DNA from: Streptomyces sp. RFCAC02
GTDB lineage: Bacteria > Actinomycetota > Actinomycetes > Streptomycetales > Streptomycetaceae
Assembly: GCF_004193175.1 (NCBI RefSeq)
Contig: NZ_SAUH01000001.1
Location: 2,459,501 to 2,523,500, forward strand
Length of the DNA: 64,000 bases
Reading direction: 5' to 3'
The notes beneath the pieces are model-generated. The model saw only the letters and a list, made by a program, of their open reading frames with translations, did no database searches and was not told the origin of the DNA. The position numbers were made by a program, and so were the translations under genes. Of the stretch, positions 17,889 through 25,466 are shown in pieces. Position 1 is the first letter of the stretch, and the number at the start of each line of letters is the position of its first letter.

Positions 17889-18272
17889 TCAGACGTCGAG
17901 CTGGTCGGCGACGGCACGCAGCATGCCGGCGACCTTGCGGCCGCTGGCGCGCTCGGGGTAGCGGCCGCGCTCCAACTGCTGGCAGATGCCTTCGAGCAGC
18001 GTCGTGAGGTCCTGCACGATGCCGGCCAGTTCGTCGGGCTTGCGCCGCTGCGCTGCGGCCACGGACGGCACCGGGTCGAGCAGGGTGAGGGAGAGCGCCT
18101 GGTCACCGCGCTGCCCGGCGACGACGCCGAACTCCACGCGCTGGCCCGGCTTCAGGGTGTCGACACCGCTGGGCAGGGCGGAGGAGTGGACGAAGACGTC
18201 ACCGCCGTCGTCGCGGGAGAGGAAGCCGAAGCCCTTCTCACTGTTGAACCACTTCACCTTGCCGGTAGGCAC
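17889..18272 (-). CDS. Cold-shock domain protein with C-terminal extension
   Basis: 127 residues. The first 65 form a cold-shock domain with RNP1-like [17 protein letters not shown] and the start [13 protein letters not shown]. The remainder ([35 protein letters not shown]...) is a helical tail typical of the longer actinobacterial cold-shock proteins. It should bind single-stranded RNA or DNA. GTG 18272 gives the normal family start. It is convergent with mqnD, 12 bases apart. Confidence 0.94.
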   Translation of the reverse strand: MPTGKVKWFNSEKGFGFLSRDDGGDVFVHSSALPSGVDTLKPGQRVEFGVVAGQRGDQALSLTLLDPVPSVAAAQRRKPDELAGIVQDLTTLLEGICQQLERGRYPERASGRKVAGMLRAVADQLDV

Positions 18273-18446
18273 GTGTCCCCGTCCTCGCACTCGTCATACA
18301 GGTACGGCGGGCCGCTGGACCCGCCTCGCAGCCAAGGCTAACCGGCCCCGGCCCGGTGACAAGATGCCGCCGGGCCGTTTCGGAGGATGACTGCCCAGGG
18401 CACGGCCGGAGTATGCCGCGGCCCGGGCGTCTGCGACCCTGGAGGG

Positions 18447-18689
18447 GTGAGTGACAACAATCCAGGGGACGCGCTCGTGCGGACGGGCGGTGTCGTCTTC
18501 CTCGTCGGCGCGATCGCGACACTGGTCACGGTCGTCCCGCTGTTCATCGGCACGGACCCGCTGCCGTCCGTCGCGTACGCGGTGTCGATGCTGATGGGCG
18601 TCGGCTTCCTGATCGCGGCGGCGGGCCTGCTGCGCTCCATCGCGCACCAGCGCCGCACGGCACGCGACGGCGGCCCGGACCACGGCTGA
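18447..18689 (+). CDS. Small two-helix membrane protein
   Basis: 80 residues with two membrane segments (VVFLVGAIATLVTVVPLFIG and AYAVSMLMGVGFLIAAAGLL). GTG 18447 is chosen because the protein then begins SDNNPGDALVRTGG. A GGAGG lies only one base upstream, too close to act, but GACCCT at 18435-18440 could be a -10 box for a leaderless mRNA. A conserved streptomycete membrane protein by appearance; function unknown. Confidence 0.72.
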   Translation: MSDNNPGDALVRTGGVVFLVGAIATLVTVVPLFIGTDPLPSVAYAVSMLMGVGFLIAAAGLLRSIAHQRRTARDGGPDHG

Positions 18690-18706
18690 CGCCGGGCGGC
18701 CCCTGG

Positions 18707-19093
18707 TCACCCGTTGATCGGCGGTGCCGGCTCCGGCTCCGGGAGGGTGGCGGCCAGCAGGGTGCCCAGTGCCCGGTGGGACGCCTGGAGTCGCGCGACC
18801 TCGCCGGCGATACGGGCCTGCTCGCGGCGGAGACGGCCGATCGTGCCCGGGCACGACGACAGCGCCATGACGTCGCCGTCCTCGTGGACGCAGTCCAGCA
18901 GGCGCGCGATGACGGCGGTGCCAAGACCGGCGTCGAGCAGCGTGCGGACGCGGTGGACCGTCGCGACGTCCGCCTCGGTGTACTCGCGGTACCCGTTGGG
19001 CAGCCGCGCGGGCCGCAGCAGTCCTTGCTCCTCGTAGTAACGCAAGAGCCGCTGGCTGACGCCGGTCCGGCGTACCACGTCACCGATTCTCAT
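18707..19093 (-). CDS. MerR family regulator
   Basis: 128 residues. The MerR HTH is at the N-terminus (MRIGDVVRRTGVSQRLLRYYEEQGLL, then NGYREYTEADV), followed by a dimerisation helix. A CPG motif near residue 81 gives a single Cys in the short effector region, so it is not an obvious metal sensor. It is divergent from an SDR gene, and a promoter with a MerR-type 19-base spacer lies between them. Confidence 0.88.
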   Translation of the reverse strand: MRIGDVVRRTGVSQRLLRYYEEQGLLRPARLPNGYREYTEADVATVHRVRTLLDAGLGTAVIARLLDCVHEDGDVMALSSCPGTIGRLRREQARIAGEVARLQASHRALGTLLAATLPEPEPAPPING

Positions 19094-19110
19094 GCGGCCC
19101 CACTTCGCTC

Positions 19111-19141
19111 TTGACCCTCACACCGATGAGAGACCTTAGCT
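19111..19141 (+). promoter_or_regulatory. MerR-type promoter for the SDR gene
   Basis: TTGACC at 19111-19116 and TTAGCT at 19136-19141 are separated by 19 bases, the long spacer typical of MerR-activated promoters. The spacer has only an imperfect dyad (ACCCTCA against TGAGAGACC), so the assignment is moderate. Confidence 0.45.
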
Positions 19142-19178
19142 TGCTCCCAGAAGCGCTGACGGGTGAGAGGGAGCGGCT

Positions 19179-19829
19179 ATGCCGGGAGTTGTGGTCATCG
19201 GAGCGGGACCGGGGATCGGGCAGGCGGTCGCCCGCCGGTTCGCGCGTGCGGGGCTTCCCGCCGCCGTCATCGCCCGGACCCGTCGGACGGCGACGGCCGT
19301 GGCCGACGCGGTCGGGGACGTCGGTCCGCGCGTCGTCCCCCTGACCGCCGACAGTACCGACGAGACGGCGCTGCGGGCCGCCCTCGACGCCGCGGCGGAG
19401 GAACTCGGCCCGCCGGACGCCGTGGTCTACAACGCGGCGCTCATCCGCCCCGACAGGCCCGGCGAGTTGTCCGTACGTGCCCACCTGGACGCCTGGGCGG
19501 TCAACGTGGTGGGAGCGCTCACCGCGGCCGCCCATGTGGCACCGGCGATGGCGAGCCGAGGGAACGGTTCGTTCATCGTCACCGGCGGCATGCCCGAGCC
19601 GAAGCCGGAGTACGTGAGCCTCTCGCTCGGCAAGGCAGGTGTGCGGGCGCTCGTCGCACTCCTGGATGCGCAGTACGGGTCCTCGGGCGTCCACGTGGCC
19701 ACCGTGACCGTGGCCGGCCCGGTCGCGCCGGGCACGGCGTTCGATCCGCGGGACATAGCCGAGCACTACTGGCGGCTGCACGCACAGCGGCGGCACGAAT
19801 GGGAGCTGGAGATCGTCCACGGCGGGTGA
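19179..19829 (+). CDS. Atypical short-chain dehydrogenase/reductase
   Basis: 216 residues with the Rossmann start VVVIGAGPGIGQAVARRFARAG and the NAAL-like segment VVYNAALIR. The usual catalytic YxxxK is not present in register: the helix reads EYVSLSLGKAGVRAL, with Leu four residues before the Lys, and the usual Ser is replaced in VTGGMPEP. A homologous subfamily with this pattern is common in streptomycetes, so it may use another Tyr or not be a reductase. Probably regulated by the divergent MerR. Confidence 0.83.
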   Translation: MPGVVVIGAGPGIGQAVARRFARAGLPAAVIARTRRTATAVADAVGDVGPRVVPLTADSTDETALRAALDAAAEELGPPDAVVYNAALIRPDRPGELSVRAHLDAWAVNVVGALTAAAHVAPAMASRGNGSFIVTGGMPEPKPEYVSLSLGKAGVRALVALLDAQYGSSGVHVATVTVAGPVAPGTAFDPRDIAEHYWRLHAQRRHEWELEIVHGG

Positions 19830-19838
19830 ACGCGTCGC

Positions 19839-21998
19839 TCAGCCGCCCGTGAGGACGACGAGCTGCCGGGTCGCCCGTGTCATCGCGACGTAGCGGTCCA
19901 CCGCGCCGCCGACGCCGTCGCCGAACGCCTCCGGGTCCACGAGGACGACCAGGTCGAACTCCAGGCCCTTCGCCAGCGCCGGGGTCAGCGACCTGACGCG
20001 CGGCCGCTCGGGGAACGCCGGGGCGCCGATGACGCAGGCGACGCCGTCGGCGTTCGCGGCGAGCCAGCCGTCGATCACCGAGGGCAGGTCGGCGGCGGAC
20101 CCGTGCGTGACGGGGATGCCGCCGGCGCGCACCGAGACCGGCACGTTGGCGTCCGGCAGGGCGGCCCTGATGACCGGCTCGGCCTCCGCCATGACCTCTT
20201 CCGGCGTGCGGTAGTTGATGCTCAGGGAGGCCATCCCGATCCGGTCCAGGCCGACGCGGCCGAGCCGTTCGCGCCACGACTCGGTGAAGCCGTGCCGCGC
20301 CTGCGCCCGGTCCCCGACGATGGTGAAGCTCCGCGACGGGCAGCGCAGCAGCAGCATCTGCCATTCCGCGTCGGTCAGTTCCTGCGCCTCGTCGACGATG
20401 ACGTGGGCGAACGGTCCCGCGAGCCGGTCGGGGTCGGCGATGGGTGCCGCGGCCTCGTCCACCAGGCTGTCCCGCAGGTCCTGCCCGCGCAGCATCGTGA
20501 CGGCGCCCTCGCCGTCGTCGTCGGCCCGCAGCAGGTCGTCGATGACGTCGGCCATGCGGGCGCGTTCGGCGGCGAGCGCGGCGTCCTGCCGGCGCCTGCG
20601 GCGGGCCGCCTCGGGGTCGCCGAGCCGGTGCCGGGCGGCGTCGAGGAGCGGCAGGTCGGCGACGGTCCACGCGTGCGCGTCGGTCCGCCGCAGCCGCCGT
20701 ACCTCGTCGGGAGTGAGCCAGGGGGCGCACATCCGCAGGTAGGCGGGCACCGTCCACAGGTCGCCGACGAGGTCGGTCGCCTCCAGCAGCGGCCAGGCGC
20801 GGTTCAGCGCGGTGACGAGGTCACGGTCGGCGCGCAGCGACCGGCGGAACAGGTCGGGCGGCACGTCGTCGCCGTCGATCCGCTGCAGGAGGAGGGTGGC
20901 GAGTTCCTCCCAGATCTGCTCGCGCGCCTCGTTGTGCGGGGTGCCCGGCTCGACGGCGTCGAACGCCTCGGCCCAGTCGCCGGCGCTCAACGGGATGTCG
21001 TCCCAGGGGGTCGAGACGATCAGGTCCTCGGTGGGCGGCTCCTCGTAGAACCTGACGGCCGTCTCGACGGCCCGGACCATGTCGGCGGACGACTTGAGCC
21101 GGGCCGCCTCGGGATCCGCCTCGGCGACGGCGGACGCACCCTCGGGGACGAGGTCCCGCAGGACGCAGGTCTGCACCCCTTCCTCGCCGAGGCTGGGCAG
21201 GACGTCGGACACGTACGCCAGGTAGGGCCGGTGGGGGCCGACGAACAGCACGCCGCCCCTGCGGTGGCCGAGCCGCGGATCCGCGTGCAGGAGGTACGCG
21301 GAGCGGTGCAGGGCGACGACGGTCTTGCCGGTGCCGGGGCCGCCGTCCACGACGAGCGCGCCGCGGGAGCCGGCGCGGATGATGGCGTCCTGGTCGGCCT
21401 GGATGGTGCCGAGCACGTCCCGCATCCGGGCCGACCGGTCGCCGCCGAGGCTCGCGATGAACGCGGACTGGTCGTCGAGCGCGGCGTGCCCATCGAACGC
21501 GTCGGCGGCGAACACCTCGTCCCAGTAGTCGCTGATCCGGCCGCCGGTCCAGCGGTACCTGCGGCGGCTCGCGAGGCCCATCGGGTCGGCGTGGGTGGCG
21601 GCGAAGAACGGCTCGGCCGCCGGGGTGCGCCAGTCGATGAGCAGCCGGCGGCCCGTCTCGTCGGTGAGGCCGAGCCGACCGATGTACACGGGCTCGGGGT
21701 CGTCGGCGGAGACGATGCGGCCGAGGCACAGGTCGAGACCGAAGCGGCTCAGGGCGCGCAGCCGGGCGGTGAGCCGGTGGATCTCGGCGTCGCGGTCCAT
21801 CGCCTCGCGGCCGAGTCCGCCGGGCGCCCTGCGGAGCGCGTCGAGCCGCCCGGACAGCTCGGCGACGGACCGCTCAAGACTCCCGGCGACGGCCGCGAAG
21901 TGCCGCTCGTCGGCGGCGATCAGCGCGGGGTCGGCCTTGGCGGCGAGCCGATCGGCAAGCTCGAACACACCACCACGACGCTCCTGCGCCGACAACAT
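19839..21998 (-). CDS. helR: RNA polymerase recycling motor ATPase HelR
   Basis: 719 residues. UvrD/HelD-like superfamily 1 architecture: an N-terminal helical arm with LDLCLGRIVSADDPEPVYIGRLGL, the Walker A VVDGGPGTGKTVVALHRSAYLLH near residue 225, Walker B VIVDEAQELTDAEWQ, motif III VGDRAQARHGF, and C-terminal motifs SINYRTPEEV and AMTRATRQLVVLTGG. HelR releases stalled or rifamycin-bound RNA polymerase from DNA and gives rifamycin tolerance. ATG 21998 is chosen because the RAE element at 22067-22088 lies within the longer frame. Expected to be induced by rifamycins. Confidence 0.94.
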   Translation of the reverse strand: MLSAQERRGGVFELADRLAAKADPALIAADERHFAAVAGSLERSVAELSGRLDALRRAPGGLGREAMDRDAEIHRLTARLRALSRFGLDLCLGRIVSADDPEPVYIGRLGLTDETGRRLLIDWRTPAAEPFFAATHADPMGLASRRRYRWTGGRISDYWDEVFAADAFDGHAALDDQSAFIASLGGDRSARMRDVLGTIQADQDAIIRAGSRGALVVDGGPGTGKTVVALHRSAYLLHADPRLGHRRGGVLFVGPHRPYLAYVSDVLPSLGEEGVQTCVLRDLVPEGASAVAEADPEAARLKSSADMVRAVETAVRFYEEPPTEDLIVSTPWDDIPLSAGDWAEAFDAVEPGTPHNEAREQIWEELATLLLQRIDGDDVPPDLFRRSLRADRDLVTALNRAWPLLEATDLVGDLWTVPAYLRMCAPWLTPDEVRRLRRTDAHAWTVADLPLLDAARHRLGDPEAARRRRRQDAALAAERARMADVIDDLLRADDDGEGAVTMLRGQDLRDSLVDEAAAPIADPDRLAGPFAHVIVDEAQELTDAEWQMLLLRCPSRSFTIVGDRAQARHGFTESWRERLGRVGLDRIGMASLSINYRTPEEVMAEAEPVIRAALPDANVPVSVRAGGIPVTHGSAADLPSVIDGWLAANADGVACVIGAPAFPERPRVRSLTPALAKGLEFDLVVLVDPEAFGDGVGGAVDRYVAMTRATRQLVVLTGG

Positions 21999-22066
21999 TG
22001 CACACACTTCGCGAACCACCCATTCCGACAGGTTCCGGCATTGGATGAGCGATTGTGCGGCACGAC

Positions 22067-22100
22067 GGGGGCCTTGCCGCAAGCCCCCGGGTGCGCTATA
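22067..22100 (-). promoter_or_regulatory. Rifamycin-associated element (RAE) and helR promoter
   Basis: On the minus strand the arms GGGGGCTTGC and GCAAGGCCCCC form the RAE palindrome at 22067-22088, matching the known consensus around GGGGCTTGCGGCAAG. TATAGC at 22095-22100 is a plausible -10 box, which would place the RAE at the transcription start and about 70 bases before the helR ATG. The RAE is the known cis element of rifamycin-inducible resistance genes. Confidence 0.93.
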
Positions 22101-22267
22101 CGTTGAGAGTGGCGAGGGAAAGCTGTGTCTTCCTTCGCTCTTTTCATGCCTCCCCCAAGGCGGCCCATCGGGCGAAACGCCGACAAACCCGGCGGGACGA
22201 CACCCATGGGTACGACGGCGCCCGCCCGCTGTGGCCTGCCCACCTGAGCCGTGCCACCCGGTTCGCG

Positions 22268-22945
22268 TCAGGGCGCGATGAGACGGCTGGTGAAACCCGC
22301 GGAGACGAGGCCTCCGTACGCGGCGAGCACGTCGTCCGGGACGTCCTGTTCGATGGCGAAGCCGAGCTTTGGGTACTCGATCACCCGCTGAAGGTCGCCG
22401 ACGAGCATGTCCAGGACGAGCCTTTCGTCACCGATGCTCGTGACGTAGTCGTCGAGCTCCAGGGCTTCCGAGGCGCAGCGCACGTCGACCCCGGGCCAGA
22501 GTTTGCGGACCGTGGCGTACGCACGACGTTCCATGTAGGGCTTGGAGACCAGCAGCACGGATGCCGGGGTAACGCCCGCCTCGGCCAGGACCCGCCGGGA
22601 GTGGACGATGTTCTGACCGGTGTTGGCCGCGTGCGGCTCCAGCAGGACGGCCGCCTCGGGCACACCCAGGGCGATCGCGTGCTCCCGGTAGTGGACGGCT
22701 TCGCCGCGCGGGAAGCGGGCCGCTGTGGTGGGGCTGTTCCCGCCGGTGAAGACGAGGACGGGGAAGAACCCGGCCCGGTGGAGTTCGGCGGTCCTCGTCG
22801 CCACGCCGAGGTCATGGCTGCCGAGGCCGATGGCCGCGTCCGCCGGCCGGAGTTCGTGACCCATCAGGTGGTAGTCCCAGATCAGCCGGGCGTTCGCCCA
22901 CTGCTCGTCGGTCACGTCCCGGCGGATGTCCGTCGGTTCTGTCAC
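22268..22945 (-). CDS. YdcF/SanA (DUF218) family protein
   Basis: 225 residues. The DUF218 core is clear: DAAIGLGSHDLGVATRTAELHRAGFFPVLVFTGG, then GEAVHYREHAIALGVPEAAVLLEPHAANTGQNIVHSR and SVLLVSKPYMERRAYAT. The family is linked to cell-envelope functions and may bind S-adenosylmethionine. No membrane helix is present, so this is a cytoplasmic version. The GTG at 22945 has a GAAGAGAG site upstream. It follows the HAD phosphatase by 23 bases and is probably cotranscribed with it. Confidence 0.85.
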   Translation of the reverse strand: MTEPTDIRRDVTDEQWANARLIWDYHLMGHELRPADAAIGLGSHDLGVATRTAELHRAGFFPVLVFTGGNSPTTAARFPRGEAVHYREHAIALGVPEAAVLLEPHAANTGQNIVHSRRVLAEAGVTPASVLLVSKPYMERRAYATVRKLWPGVDVRCASEALELDDYVTSIGDERLVLDMLVGDLQRVIEYPKLGFAIEQDVPDDVLAAYGGLVSAGFTSRLIAP

Positions 22946-22968
22946 TGCCGTCTCTCTTCGTTCGGTGG

Positions 22969-23634
22969 TTACGCTCCGGCGTTCTCTCCATGCCCCTCCA
23001 GCCAGTTGTCCAGCCAGGTCGGGAACGACAGCAGGTCCGGCAGGACGACGGCGGTGCCGGCCGAGCGCAGTTCGTGTTCGTCGCACGGGCCGGTCGTCAC
23101 CGACACCGACAGTGCTCCGGCCGCGGTGGCCGCCCGTACGTCGCCCACGTGGTCGCCGACGTACACGCTCGCGCCTTGTTCGCGCAGCGCCACGCCCTTC
23201 CGTTCGGCCCACAGGTCGCCGACGAGGACGTCCGCCGCCAGCTGCAGGTGCTCGATGTGCAGGCGGGCGTTGGGCGTGTGCTTCGCCGTGACGACCATGG
23301 AGCGTCCGCCGCGCGCCCTGATGGCGTCCAGGGCCTCGCGCGCGCCGGGCAGCGGCAGTGTGCCCTCGACACCGTGGGCCGGGTACAGGGCGCGGTACCG
23401 GTCGCTCATGGCGCGGACCCGGTCGGCCGGGAACCAGTGCGCGATCTCCTGCTCCACCGGCGGACCGAGCCGGCTGACGGCGAGGTCCGCGTCGATGAAG
23501 GTCCCCGTCTCGGCGGCGAGCGCCCGGTAGGTGTCGGCGATGCCGGGCCGTGAGTCCACCAGCGTCATGTCGAGGTCGAAACCGATGGTGAACGGGGTGG
23601 ACGGCCGGGGCGTGGGGGGCGCGGAAGGTTCCAT
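22969..23634 (-). CDS. HAD family phosphatase
   Basis: 221 residues with HAD motif I FDLDMTLVDS, motif II in SMVVTAKHTPNARLH, a Lys in the ERKGVAL region (motif III) and the motif IV acidic pair in VYVGDHVGDVRAA. The short Pro/Ser-rich N-terminus is not part of the fold. It should remove phosphate from a small cytoplasmic substrate, possibly a phosphoglycolate-like compound. First gene of a two-gene unit with the YdcF-type gene. Confidence 0.87.
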   Translation of the reverse strand: MEPSAPPTPRPSTPFTIGFDLDMTLVDSRPGIADTYRALAAETGTFIDADLAVSRLGPPVEQEIAHWFPADRVRAMSDRYRALYPAHGVEGTLPLPGAREALDAIRARGGRSMVVTAKHTPNARLHIEHLQLAADVLVGDLWAERKGVALREQGASVYVGDHVGDVRAATAAGALSVSVTTGPCDEHELRSAGTAVVLPDLLSFPTWLDNWLEGHGENAGA

Positions 23635-23667
23635 GCGGCCATTGTGCGGGGCGGCCGCGGGAGCCGG

Positions 23668-24114
23668 TCAGCCGCCCGCCACGAGTCTCCGCGCGAGGGC
23701 GCGCTTGAACGTCTCCACGCCCTCGGCCGAGGTGCAGGCGGGGACCCGGGAGGCGCTGGTGAGGGGCTCGGCGAGCGGTGCGTCCGGGCCGTAGACGGTG
23801 CCGTCCGGGGCGACGTGGAGGGAGCCGACGCGCCAGGCGGGCACCGTTCCGCCGTCCGACGACCACAGCTCGGCGTCCGGGGCGAGGCCCTGGGCGGTCG
23901 CGCGCCGCGCGAAGTCGGCGCCGGCCGCCGTGATCTCGGCCAGGCGCCGGTCCCCGGCCGCCCGCGCCCTGGCGGCGAGCCGGGCCTCCCTGCGGGCCGC
24001 GCGCAGGTAGGGGCCGAGGTCGCCGCCCCGGCCGGGACCGGCCTCGCCGCGGCGGGCGAGCCACAGCAGGACGGCGGCGAGGGCCAGGACCACGAGAACC
24101 GCCGAGCCGTCCAT
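23668..24114 (-). CDS. Single-pass membrane protein of unknown function
   Basis: 148 residues. An N-terminal membrane segment (AVLVVLALAAVLLWLARRG) is followed by a basic helical region rich in Ala/Arg and a C-terminal domain with WRVGSLHVAPDGTVYGPDAPL. The ATG has a GGGGGAGG ribosome site. No family recognised. It ends 34 bases before the HAD gene start in the same direction, so readthrough is possible. Confidence 0.68.
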   Translation of the reverse strand: MDGSAVLVVLALAAVLLWLARRGEAGPGRGGDLGPYLRAARREARLAARARAAGDRRLAEITAAGADFARRATAQGLAPDAELWSSDGGTVPAWRVGSLHVAPDGTVYGPDAPLAEPLTSASRVPACTSAEGVETFKRALARRLVAGG

Positions 24115-24199
24115 GGCGCCCTCCCCCACGCGATGGGTGGCTTCCAGCGTAGGAGCGCGGCCCGTACGGGAACAGGCCCGCGACCACCCGCCCCGTTCT

Positions 24200-24213
24200 A
24201 TACCTACTGGTAT
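24200..24213. promoter_or_regulatory. Palindromic operator upstream of the tautomerase gene
   Basis: ATACC-TACT-GGTAT is a perfect inverted repeat in an AT-rich patch 55 bases before the tautomerase start. The form is that of a TetR-family operator, but no regulator gene is adjacent. Confidence 0.55.
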
Positions 24214-24267
24214 GTATGATGCGTCCGGCGCGACCGGTCCCGGCCGCGCCGGAAGGAGACCGCCGCC

Positions 24268-24648
24268 ATGCCGCTCGTCCGCATCGACGCCCTGAACGCC
24301 GGCCCCGAGCGCCTCGACGCGCTGTCCCGGGCCGTCCACCGTGCCCTCGGCGAAGCCATGGGATTCCCGCCCGACGACCTCTTCCACGTGCTGACCGGCC
24401 ACGACGGCACCCTGCGGTACGGCGGCTATCCGGGCGTGGACCGCGACGACGGCGTCGTCATCGTGTCGATCACCCTGCGCGCCGGCCGGCCGCCGGAGCA
24501 GAAGCGGACGCTGTACCGGCGGATCGCCGAACTGGCCGCGGAGTACGGGGCCGCCGAGCCGCGCAACGTGGTCGTCGTCCTGACCGAGAACGCCCCGGCC
24601 GACTGGTCGTTCGGCCACGGCGAGGCCCAGTACGCCCCACCCGCCTGA
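24268..24648 (+). CDS. Tautomerase (4-oxalocrotonate tautomerase superfamily)
   Basis: 126 residues beginning MPLVRIDAL, so that Pro1, the catalytic base of the superfamily, becomes N-terminal after Met removal. The TGHDGTLRYGGYPGVDRDDGVVIVSITLRAGRP segment is typical of the longer tautomerases found as stand-alone genes. A GAAGGAGA site precedes the ATG. An upstream palindrome suggests inducible control. The natural substrate is unknown. Confidence 0.88.
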   Translation: MPLVRIDALNAGPERLDALSRAVHRALGEAMGFPPDDLFHVLTGHDGTLRYGGYPGVDRDDGVVIVSITLRAGRPPEQKRTLYRRIAELAAEYGAAEPRNVVVVLTENAPADWSFGHGEAQYAPPA

Positions 24649-24662
24649 CGGCGGGCCGTCCG

Positions 24663-25466
24663 TCAGCTCCCGCCGCCCCGGGCGAGCGCGTCGGCGACGG
24701 TGGCCACGACGGTGCCGCGCCCCTCGCGCGCGGCCAGCCACGCCAGGAACCGCTCCAGGTCGCGCGGCGCGATCGCCTTGGTCCCCGCATTGCCCTCGCA
24801 CGGGTCGCAGATGTGGTGGAAGACCAGCGGGAGCCAGCCGCCGGCGGTCTCCGCGCCGCGCACCATGGCCTTCAGGCCGGCCACGGTGGTGCCCTCGCCG
24901 ACCGAGGACGGCGTGCGGATCGCGTAGGCGTCGCGGGGCGGCAACGTCTCGGCGGGCGGGCAGCCGTCGCAGTCGACCAGGCCGCCCACGTCCCGCGCCG
25001 CCGTGTAGCCGCAGGACGCGATCTCCCGCATCGTGTCCGCGTCGGACGCTCCGAAGGGGGCGGCGAACGTGGTGGCGGGCAGGCCGAGTCCGCGCAGGGT
25101 GTCGCGGTCGTCGCAGACCTGCCGGCGCCGTTCGTCGGCCGTGACGTCGGTGAGCCGGGCGTGGTCGAGCGTGTGCCCGCCGATCTCGTGCCCGGCGTCG
25201 GCGAGCTGCCGCACCTCGTCGGTCGTGAGCCTGCCGGAGCGGTCGATGCGGGCGGTGTTGACGTAGAACGTGGCGCGCAGGCCGTGGCGTTCGAGCATCG
25301 GCGCCGCCTCGGTCCAGTGCGTCGTGTACCCGTCGTCGAACGTGAGGCTGACGACCGTGGGAGCGGACGCGTGCGCCGTCTGCGGCGTGAGGCCCAGGGC
25401 GAGCACGGAGCACAGCGCCAGCAGCGCGGCGGCCGTGGAACGGAGGCCGGAGCGCCGCCGGTTCAC
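24663..25466 (-). CDS. Secreted polysaccharide deacetylase (NodB fold)
   Basis: 267 residues. Signal peptide ending near TAHASA, then the NodB domain: motif 1 LTFDDGYTTHW, motif 2 with the metal-binding His pair (GGHTLDHARL), motif 3 APFGASDADT and motif 5 LVFHHI. It probably removes acetyl groups from an N-acetylated extracellular glycan. GTG 25466 overlaps the glycosyltransferase stop as GTGA, so it is the last gene of a three-gene glycan operon. Confidence 0.9.
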   Translation of the reverse strand: MNRRRSGLRSTAAALLALCSVLALGLTPQTAHASAPTVVSLTFDDGYTTHWTEAAPMLERHGLRATFYVNTARIDRSGRLTTDEVRQLADAGHEIGGHTLDHARLTDVTADERRRQVCDDRDTLRGLGLPATTFAAPFGASDADTMREIASCGYTAARDVGGLVDCDGCPPAETLPPRDAYAIRTPSSVGEGTTVAGLKAMVRGAETAGGWLPLVFHHICDPCEGNAGTKAIAPRDLERFLAWLAAREGRGTVVATVADALARGGGS

